NCBI GenBank assembly: GCA_027010905.1
Contig: JALVBA010000221.1
Span: 1 to 7,729, forward strand
DNA length: 7,729 nt
DNA from: Marinilabiliaceae bacterium
Lineage (GTDB): Bacteria; Bacteroidota; Bacteroidia; Bacteroidales; Marinilabiliaceae
Direction: 5' to 3'
The first letter of the stretch is position 1. Each line of letters begins with the position of its first letter. The translations under genes and the position numbers were made by a program. The notes below the pieces were generated by a model. The model made no database searches. It was not told the DNA's origin and was given only the letters and a program-made list of their open reading frames with translations. This document shows, in pieces, positions 1 to 5,700 of the stretch.

Positions 1-4
1 TTTT

Positions 5-64
5 GGGTGTAATTAAAAGTGTTGTTTTGATTTCTATCTATTTCAAATATAACACTTTACACCC
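5..64. repeat. Imperfect inverted repeat (long hairpin)
   Basis: The left arm at 5-23 (gggtgtaattaaaagtgtt) and the right arm at 51-64 (aacactttacaccc) are reverse complements except for a 5-nt insertion (attaa) in the left arm. A short inner stem, TTTGA against TCAAA, lies inside the loop. On the plus strand the right arm is followed by ATTTTT, so it could act as a terminator for a rightward gene that ends to the left of the window. The 27-nt loop is long for a classical terminator. A relic of a transposable-element end is the alternative. The arms are plainly visible; the role is inferred. Confidence 0.4.
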
Positions 65-91
65 ATTTTTACAACCTTTTAATGAATTATT

Positions 92-134
92 CGGGCTAAT
101 ACGAAACAGTAGAAGAGTTAATGTTTATTGCCCG
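92..134. terminator. Possible stem-loop terminator after the leftward operon
   Basis: CGGGC-t-AATA at 92-101 can pair with TATT-GCCCG at 126-134, giving nine base pairs with one bulged base and a loop of about 24 nt. It lies about 70 bp beyond the stop codon of the last minus-strand gene. A run of four T follows the stem on the plus strand, but no U-tract follows in the leftward direction, so this is weak evidence for intrinsic termination. The rest of 1-201 contains no open reading frame that I can support. Confidence 0.25.
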
Positions 135-201
135 TTTTAGCTTCATCGCAAATTGAAGGGAACGCTATAACAATTAGCCGGTTTCAGGCGACACAATCAA
201 A

Positions 202-1170
202 TCAGTCCAGTATTTTGATATTATCCAAACAGAAATACAACGGAGTATTATATCCACTATAGCCTACATCGGATGATGAGAGCACAAATTCAACAGAATT
301 AATTCTACCCAACTCTTGCAGATAAACATTATTCCACGATGACACAACGTATCGTTTGTTGCTGTTTTCAAACCGGTAATCGGCAAGATAGAATTCAATT
401 TCTTCGGTAAAGTTATTGTCTTTATCATACCCTTTTATTGTAAGAAGATACCAGTCGCCAAAGTCGAAAGCGTGAGCATTCTCATCTCCCCGCTTAATGG
501 TGAGGGCTGTGTAGGTTGAGTTATTTACGGCAATTGATTTCAGTGTATGATTTTTACCATCACTAAAAGAGATTCTGTTTGGAGTATCTTGTTTATCGGC
601 TAAGAACACACTAAAATGTTTTGATTTATCTGCCCCTGAAGTAGAGTAGACGCTAAATTGATTGTCAATGGTCTGGTCGATAGTGTTTGTCTCTATACTA
701 ATGCCAAAGCCACTCCAGTACGACTGTTGCGGAATATTTATTGCCGGCAGCAATACTCCTTTCGGATTGAAATAACCTGTTTTACTACTGTTAATGTGTG
801 TCTTGTACTGATCGAGATTGAACTCTTCAAAATCGATCCATACAATTGTGTGAACAGGAATTATCATTGAATCGGAGCCTGCAGGAGTGTTTACAAAAAA
901 TTCTAAAGTATCGGATTTAAAGATAGTGGAGTGATACTTATATTCACGCTTGTTGTAACCTAGAACCTCACCGTTTAATTTCCAGAGATATTTCGAATCG
1001 TAGTCATAGGTAATTTTAGGAGAGATGATAAATGTATTGTTGGGCTCAACCTCGTAACCATCTTCCGGCATGTCAAGAAAAATCTCAGGCGGATCCAACT
1101 TCTTACTGTTGTTGTTACAACTTTGGAGTGACAGAGTCAGAAGCAGCACTATGTATATCAGAATTCTCAT
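202..1170 (-). CDS. DUF4465 domain lipoprotein, probably outer-membrane anchored
   Basis: This 322-residue protein begins with a lipoprotein signal peptide: a hydrophobic stretch at residues 3-15 and a lipobox LQSC with the lipidated cysteine at 18. Residues 26 to about 110 look like an Ig/PKD-type beta domain. Residues 113 to 320 match DUF4465, with hallmarks DFEEF (113-117), WSGFGIS (152-158), GDWYLLTIKGYD (238-249), FYLADYR (260-266) and a terminal block rich in SSSD, YNTP and CLDN (298-317). DUF4465 has no enzymatic activity that I know of. From memory, Bacteroidales members often sit near TonB receptors, including corrinoid-uptake loci, which would fit a surface ligand-binding role. The residues after C18 are NNNSKK, not the acidic export signal typical of surface lipoproteins, so inner or outer leaflet is open. 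The only cysteine besides C18 is C314. The ATG overlaps the stop codon of the upstream redoxin gene (ATGA), so translation is probably coupled. Family assignment is firm; the role is inferred. Confidence 0.85.
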   Translation of the reverse strand: MRILIYIVLLLTLSLQSCNNNSKKLDPPEIFLDMPEDGYEVEPNNTFIISPKITYDYDSKYLWKLNGEVLGYNKREYKYHSTIFKSDTLEFFVNTPAGSDSMIIPVHTIVWIDFEEFNLDQYKTHINSSKTGYFNPKGVLLPAINIPQQSYWSGFGISIETNTIDQTIDNQFSVYSTSGADKSKHFSVFLADKQDTPNRISFSDGKNHTLKSIAVNNSTYTALTIKRGDENAHAFDFGDWYLLTIKGYDKDNNFTEEIEFYLADYRFENSNKRYVVSSWNNVYLQELGRINSVEFVLSSSDVGYSGYNTPLYFCLDNIKILD

Positions 1171-2591
1171 TTACTGTTTGCGTTTTTCAGGTGATAATCG
1201 ATGAAACCCTCAAGTTGCTCAACCCCAATTCTCTTTCCAATAATCTTTTTGTCTTTATCGAGCACAAATATTGTGGGCGTACTATTTATGTCGTAGAGAT
1301 TTCTGAAATTTGACCTCTGGTATGGATCGTACACATTAATCCATTCAAACAGGTTATGTTCTTCAATAAACTCTTTCCACTCTTTTGGTTCTACCTGAGT
1401 GTAAACGGCAAATATTTTAATACCATCTTTTTGAAACTTATCCCAGATTAGTTTTTTTAATTTAGGCACCTCTGTTTTACAGTGTCCGCACGATGGTTCC
1501 CAAAAAATCAAAACAGTTACAGGTGCTCTCACTTCACTAAGCTTATAAAACTGCCCGTTAACAGACTTGAGCTTCAAGTCGGGAGCTGTTTTGCCAATAA
1601 GGTTCGGCTTTAGTTTGGAGACTCTCTCCTGAAGTTTACTAAGGAAAGTAGAGTCAGCCCATTCGGCTTCTCCCGAAAGGTAGTACCTCTCAGCCATATC
1701 AACAACCATGGCATCCATACCCATAACTTTACTCTCGTTAGCCATATTGAAAAGGTATTGAATAAGGTACTTTTTCATTTTGGCATCGTCAGATTTTGCG
1801 ATGATGCTGTTAGCTTTTTTGAAAAGAGTGTCGGGGTGCTGAACAAGAAGTTTGGTAAAGTACCGCTCTATTTTACCTGTAAAAACAGGAGTGCGCAGCA
1901 GCCGCTCATCATTAAGGTCAATATTGTTAAAATAGTGAGCCATGTAGTAGTTGTATCTTTTAACCTGAAGTACTGAGTCACTGTTGACAGTATTTTCCGG
2001 CACATCGAATTCAGGTACCTCAACATCTTTTGTCGATCTTAAAAAGTTTGCAAGAAAAGTTCCACTATTCTCTTCAATGGTCAGATCCATCTTTTCGTCA
2101 ACCTCCTTTTTGATTGCTTTTAGCTCCTCAATAATTTCATTGTATTTGGGTGTCTCTTTCTCAACATCTTTCAGTTTATCCTGCACCTCTTTTGCTTCTG
2201 ACTGTTTAGCATTTAAGAATCGTTGATATTGAAGAAAGCTATTCGATTCGCTACTGCCGGTTATTTTCTGAGTTTTAACCAGATTGCCATCTGTTGCTTC
2301 AAGGTTAAAGTCCTGATCGTCACTAATGAGCAGGTCAAAGTATGATTTGTCGGGCAGGTATACAATATAAATTCCACCGTCAAGAGGTTCCTCTCCGGTA
2401 AAAACACCTATACCATTCTCATCAACCAGAATAGTATCCTTAACAAACATCTTCTTATTAAAATAGTATCCCAGAATCAGGGAGGTGTCTCTGATGCCGT
2501 GTATGGTTGTTTTAATGTTGTACCCCTGCGAAAAGGAGATGGCAGGTGTTGCGATGAAAAGAGTTATTAATAGAAATTTTATCTGTCTCAT
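1167..2591 (-). CDS. Exported TlpA-like thioredoxin-fold protein (DUF4369/DUF5106-type N-terminus)
   Basis: A 474-residue exported protein with a signal peptide at residues 1 to about 22 (hydrophobic FLLITLFIATPAI, likely cleavage near FSQG). Residues 23 to 115 form a beta-rich domain of the DUF4369 kind. Residues 125-175 are highly charged and probably coiled coil (KQSEAKEVQDKL and EELKAIKKEVDEK). A helical section to about 325 resembles DUF5106. The C-terminal domain, about 330-474, is a TlpA/AhpC-type redoxin opening with GKTAPDLKLKSVNG. It carries the active site FWEPSCGHC, with C368 and C371, and the cis-proline TPT (P439). Proteins of this build are common in Bacteroidales and are thought to be periplasmic or membrane-attached thiol-disulfide oxidoreductases; the substrate is unknown. 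C368 and C371 are the only cysteines. The start follows the peptidase stop by 27 bp and has only an A-rich leader with no Shine-Dalgarno sequence, as is usual in this phylum. Fold and active site are seen; the N-terminal domain names are less certain. Confidence 0.85.
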   Translation of the reverse strand: MRQIKFLLITLFIATPAISFSQGYNIKTTIHGIRDTSLILGYYFNKKMFVKDTILVDENGIGVFTGEEPLDGGIYIVYLPDKSYFDLLISDDQDFNLEATDGNLVKTQKITGSSESNSFLQYQRFLNAKQSEAKEVQDKLKDVEKETPKYNEIIEELKAIKKEVDEKMDLTIEENSGTFLANFLRSTKDVEVPEFDVPENTVNSDSVLQVKRYNYYMAHYFNNIDLNDERLLRTPVFTGKIERYFTKLLVQHPDTLFKKANSIIAKSDDAKMKKYLIQYLFNMANESKVMGMDAMVVDMAERYYLSGEAEWADSTFLSKLQERVSKLKPNLIGKTAPDLKLKSVNGQFYKLSEVRAPVTVLIFWEPSCGHCKTEVPKLKKLIWDKFQKDGIKIFAVYTQVEPKEWKEFIEEHNLFEWINVYDPYQRSNFRNLYDINSTPTIFVLDKDKKIIGKRIGVEQLEGFIDYHLKNANSK

Positions 2592-2618
2592 GTCTGTTTG
2601 TTTTTTTAATGCCCTAAT

Positions 2619-4400
2619 CTACTCTACTGCATTTGTTTGATTTTTTAACCACTTTTTCTCATCATCATTCAGATATTTGCTGAGTTTCTCAAACAGTGTT
2701 GAATGGTATCTGTTTAACCAATCTTTCTCATCACTGTTCAGCATCTTTGTGTCAATGGCTTTCATATCTATCGGGCACATTGTAATTGTTTCGAAAGCAT
2801 AAAATGTGCCAAACTCAGTCTCACAATCCTTTACTGTCAGAATCAGATTTTCGGTTCTGATACCGTGCCTCTCCGATTTGTATATTCCCGGTTCGTTTGA
2901 TGTAATCATACCCTCCTCCATCTCTATTCCGTTATCCTGTGGACTGATACTCTGAGGCCCCTCGTGCACATTAAGCAGATACCCAACGCCATGTCCTGTG
3001 CCATGCCCGTAGTTGATACCGTGCTGCCACATTGCATTTCGTGCCAAAATATCGAGATGCACGCCCCGTGTTCCTTGGGGGAATCTTGCTTGTGAAAGAT
3101 TTATGTGTCCTTTTAGCACCAGTGTGAAATCTCTTATCTCCTCCTCAGTAAGCTCTCCTAACGAAACCGTTCTGGTAATATCTGTTGTTCCTTCAAGATA
3201 CTGCCCACCTGAATCAACAAGGTAGAAACTTTTAGCCTGTAGTGTAGTGTTACTCTCTTCACTCGCAGAGTAGTGAGGCAGAGCAGCATTTTTGCCGTAT
3301 GCACTAACGGTGTGAAATGAGTCTCCGAGGTAATTCTCCTGTTCAGCTCTGAATGACTGAAGTTTTGCAGCAGCTGAAAGCTCTGTTATTTCAACCTTTC
3401 CGATAGTGCTCTCAAGCCACCTAAGGAACTTCACCATTGCCACACCATCTTTAATATGGCATATTCTCATACCTTCCCTTTCAACGCTGTTTTTTATTGA
3501 TTTCAGATGGGTAATTATACTCAGGCCTCTGCTTATCTTTGCTGTTACCGGAATCGCATTTACTACTGCTGAATTCGTTCTGGCCGGATCGATATAGACC
3601 GTTGAGAGTTGAGGCAGCTCTTGTAGATATTCGAAGAAAATCTCGTACAGGAATACCTTAACATCATTCAAGGCCAGATATTTTCCTATATCGGATGTTA
3701 TCTTGTGTGGGTCAATAAACATATTTACACTATTTTGGGAAATCACCATGTAGGAATAGAATACAGGATTGTACTCAACATCGCTACCCCGTAGGTTTAG
3801 TAGCCAGGCAATCTCGTCAAGACCACAAATTACGTAGTGTGTAGTGCTGAATCTTTTCATTTCCCGGCGTACCTTTGCTATTTTGTCAGCAAGTGACACA
3901 CCGGAATATTTAGTGTCAAGTTGAAAAACTTCATCTTCCGGAATTGGAGGTCTGCCTTCCCACACTTGATTCTGAATCTGCACTCTGGTGTCTAATTTAA
4001 TATCGTTCTGTTTAAAAATCTTTGCCAGTTTACCGGCCTCTTCTACTGAAAGGTTTTGTCCTTCGATACCTACAACAGAGCCTGCCTGAAGTTTTGAGAT
4101 TATCCATTTCGGGTGCGAAGGGGTGTTGGGATACCCTATCTTAAACAGCTCTATCTCGCTCTCTTTTAACTCCTGTTCTGCCTGAATGAAATATCTCGAG
4201 TCAGTCCATAGACCAGCACTGTCGGCTGTTACAACTACGGTGCCTGCCGAACCCGTGAATCCCGATATCCACTTTCTAAACAGCCAATGCTCTGCCAGAT
4301 ACTCACTCATGTGAGGGTCGGTACTTGGAATGATAAACGCATCAATACCCATAACGGCCATCTGGCCTCTTAGCGAAAAAAGTCTGTCTGTAATTGTCAT
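2619..4400 (-). CDS. pepP: Xaa-Pro aminopeptidase (aminopeptidase P, family M24B)
   Basis: A 593-residue cytoplasmic metallopeptidase that removes an N-terminal residue preceding proline. It has the long three-domain form: two creatinase-type N-terminal domains (about 1-140 and 165-300), a pita-bread catalytic domain (about 312-535) and an M24 C-terminal segment ending in DEKDWLNRYH and DDEKKWL motifs. All five expected metal ligands are present: D396 (LVDSGGQ), D407 (TTDITRT), H470 (GHGTGHGVG), E503 (SNEPGIY) and E517 (IRTENL). The substrate-binding histidines H375 (ALPHY) and H479 (VHEGP) are also there, so the enzyme should be active, probably with two manganese ions. There is no signal peptide. 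Length and layout match the eukaryote-like XPNPEP1 type rather than the 441-residue E. coli PepP, so the symbol is used loosely. It lies 87 bp after the DUF4097 gene and 27 bp before the redoxin gene. Peptide scavenging is the likely role; a direct link with the envelope neighbours is not evident. Confidence 0.95.
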   Translation of the reverse strand: MTITDRLFSLRGQMAVMGIDAFIIPSTDPHMSEYLAEHWLFRKWISGFTGSAGTVVVTADSAGLWTDSRYFIQAEQELKESEIELFKIGYPNTPSHPKWIISKLQAGSVVGIEGQNLSVEEAGKLAKIFKQNDIKLDTRVQIQNQVWEGRPPIPEDEVFQLDTKYSGVSLADKIAKVRREMKRFSTTHYVICGLDEIAWLLNLRGSDVEYNPVFYSYMVISQNSVNMFIDPHKITSDIGKYLALNDVKVFLYEIFFEYLQELPQLSTVYIDPARTNSAVVNAIPVTAKISRGLSIITHLKSIKNSVEREGMRICHIKDGVAMVKFLRWLESTIGKVEITELSAAAKLQSFRAEQENYLGDSFHTVSAYGKNAALPHYSASEESNTTLQAKSFYLVDSGGQYLEGTTDITRTVSLGELTEEEIRDFTLVLKGHINLSQARFPQGTRGVHLDILARNAMWQHGINYGHGTGHGVGYLLNVHEGPQSISPQDNGIEMEEGMITSNEPGIYKSERHGIRTENLILTVKDCETEFGTFYAFETITMCPIDMKAIDTKMLNSDEKDWLNRYHSTLFEKLSKYLNDDEKKWLKNQTNAVE

Positions 4401-4404
4401 GTTA

Positions 4405-4428
4405 TTCTATGGTTCTAAGGTTCTATGG
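4405..4428 (-). repeat. Three tandem 8-bp repeats directly before the peptidase start
   Basis: On the minus strand the units read CCATAGAA, CCTTAGAA and CCATAGAA, with one mismatch in the middle copy. The array ends four bases before the ATG of the aminopeptidase gene, where a ribosome-binding site would normally lie. The repeat is plainly seen. Any effect on translation through changes in copy number is speculation. Confidence 0.8.
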
Positions 4429-4450
4429 CTTACAGTTTCTAAACATCCTA

Positions 4451-4500
4451 CCCATCACATCATATCATCACTCTTCTCCTCAACTCCTCACTTCCTCCTC
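4451..4500 (-). other. Purine-rich low-complexity tract across a stop codon
   Basis: On the minus strand 4500-4471 is 27 of 30 purines, built from GAGGAGGAAGTGAGG-like units. It passes into a TGATG/ATGATG-rich stretch at 4470-4451. The tract begins inside the last codons of the DUF4097 gene (Arg-Arg-Lys, AGG AGG AAG) and runs through its TGA stop. It contains a perfect AGGAGG, but no usable open reading frame follows. It looks like degenerate simple-sequence DNA that may have supplied the present gene end. Confidence 0.55.
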
Positions 4501-5555
4501 ACACTAAGATTAGAGGATGTGTTGAAGATGATGATATTTGTTGTCGGGTCATCTCCAAACTCTCCTGAAAAAGAGATTGTCTCATGCTCTCTCGATACTC
4601 TTAGGTTGCTTTGTTGATAGTGTGAAAACACACCCCGATTAACCTCACCATGAATTAAATAACTTAGATTTGCAGGTAGTTTTATATCACTGTTTGCTCT
4701 TTCATTAGCAACGGTTAACGATTTAAGAGTGTTGCCCACACCCACCTTTAGCCCACCGGTATTAATTTCAAAATGACCAAAGAGAGAAAGATTCTCAATG
4801 GAGCAGAATGACTTTTCACCTGTAATTGTTACTGAGTCGGCACGGCTGATGTTGAAACGGTCAATCTCACTTATAAGTTTCACGCGGTTAACTTCATCAA
4901 TATCTATCATTGAGAATTTGGTCTCTCCATCAATTTCATTAATTCTGTTAATGTCAAAAGCACAGTTGTTAAGATTTAGTCGGGCACTCTTAGCATGCTC
5001 TATCTCTCCTTCAACAAAATCTAACGAAAGGTTAAGCTCCGGAGCTTCTTCAGAGTTCTGATTTGTTATAAAAAGTTTTCCATACTCTGCCTTGATGGAT
5101 ACTTTGCCTTGAACATCTTTAAGGAATGTGTTGCCAAACCCTGTTTTTATCTCCGTTTTCAGCTTAAATGGAATATTTATTTTATAGTCGATTGAGAATG
5201 TAAAGGCCGAATGAAAATCCTCCTCAAAAATGGTTTTAACAAACAACCCTTTCCCTGTTGTATATTCTCTAATGGTTATCTGATTCCGTATCTCCTGCGC
5301 AAGCTTCTTGTTGTAAGTGTCAATACTTACCTCATAAACAATCTGTACAGAATCCTTGTCCCATCCTTCGATAGTTACATTTCCATACTTGTTTTTAATG
5401 TTTAGCAGATTAATCCCTTTCGCTTTGTGAATAAACTCCTTATTAAACCCGTATCCAGTGGATGTCTTCTTAACAGTTTTGTCCTGTCCGTTGGCAAGTG
5501 TGTAAGAAAAGAGAGAAAGTAGGATTATTCCTATTATTGTAATTGTTGCTTTCAT
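4488..5555 (-). CDS. Exported DUF4097-like beta-repeat protein (putative adhesin family)
   Basis: A 355-residue protein with a Sec signal peptide: hydrophobic core TIIGIILLSLFSYTL at residues 6-20, likely cleavage around ANGQD. The mature part consists of repeated short beta strands with regularly placed glycines, typical of the DUF4097/DUF2807 solenoid-like folds. Key blocks are INLLNIKNKYGNVTIEGW (48-65), a KINIPFKLKTEIKTGFGN block (125-142) and VSIKAEYGKLFI (152-163). There is no lipobox, so it is predicted periplasmic or secreted. Two cysteines (C198, C251) could pair, but this is only a possibility. In other Bacteroidota such genes often follow a sigma/anti-sigma pair; here it leads an apparent operon with a peptidase and no regulator is in view. 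The name putative adhesin comes from the family and is not a demonstrated function. The chosen ATG gives a proper signal peptide and lies about 24 nt after a predicted transcription start. Confidence 0.8.
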   Translation of the reverse strand: MKATITIIGIILLSLFSYTLANGQDKTVKKTSTGYGFNKEFIHKAKGINLLNIKNKYGNVTIEGWDKDSVQIVYEVSIDTYNKKLAQEIRNQITIREYTTGKGLFVKTIFEEDFHSAFTFSIDYKINIPFKLKTEIKTGFGNTFLKDVQGKVSIKAEYGKLFITNQNSEEAPELNLSLDFVEGEIEHAKSARLNLNNCAFDINRINEIDGETKFSMIDIDEVNRVKLISEIDRFNISRADSVTITGEKSFCSIENLSLFGHFEINTGGLKVGVGNTLKSLTVANERANSDIKLPANLSYLIHGEVNRGVFSHYQQSNLRVSREHETISFSGEFGDDPTTNIIIFNTSSNLSVRRK

Positions 5556-5586
5556 TTGTTCTGTTTTTTGCGTGGATAAAAATACA

Positions 5587-5594
5587 CAAAATTA
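5587..5594 (-). promoter_or_regulatory. Probable promoter -7 box for the leftward operon
   Basis: On the minus strand this reads TAATTTTG, a full match to the Bacteroidetes -7 consensus TAnnTTTG. Transcription would start near 5580, leaving a leader of about 25 nt before the ATG at 5555, a normal arrangement. No clear TTG -33 box is found at the expected distance, so the call is moderate. Confidence 0.5.
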
Positions 5595-5655
5595 AGGGTA
5601 GAAAAAAAATATCCGTTTTGAATCGAAATATTGAAAAAGGTTATGCGGCAAAAAT

Positions 5656-5671
5656 GAATATAATTATATTC
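5656..5671. promoter_or_regulatory. Perfect 16-bp palindrome, possible operator
   Basis: GAATATAATTATATTC is its own reverse complement over all 16 bases. It lies 29 bp before the receptor ATG, in the 145-bp divergent region, and overlaps a weak -7-like box for the receptor. Placement suits a dimeric regulator site, but the sequence is very AT-rich and I cannot name a regulator. Confidence 0.4.
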
Positions 5672-5672
5672 G
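5665..5672 (+). promoter_or_regulatory. Possible -7 box for the TonB receptor
   Basis: TATATTCG differs at one position from TAnnTTTG. It would give a start of transcription near 5679 and a leader of about 22 nt before the ATG at 5701. There is no good -33 TTG at the right spacing. A second match, TAGTTTTA at 5694-5701, overlaps the ATG and would favour the GTG at 5722 as the start codon. Confidence 0.25.
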
Positions 5673-5700
5673 CTTCAAATTTAGTTAAACCTATAGTTTT

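Noticed and set aside
92..180. Second pairing of cgggctaat (92-100) with attagccgg (173-181) as a structured RNA
   Set aside because: The arms do not match fully, the loop is about 70 nt, and there is no sign of a known RNA family.
1984..2226. Plus-strand open frames opposite the redoxin and peptidase genes (e.g. 1984-2226, 3013-3225, 4798-5061)
   Set aside because: They are antisense to well-supported genes, have low-complexity or implausible proteins, and show no start signals or recognisable domains.
5609..5632. Imperfect hairpin (aatatccg / cgaaatatt) in the divergent region
   Set aside because: It has a mismatch and a bulge in an AT-rich stretch and no flanking signal, so it is not distinguishable from chance.
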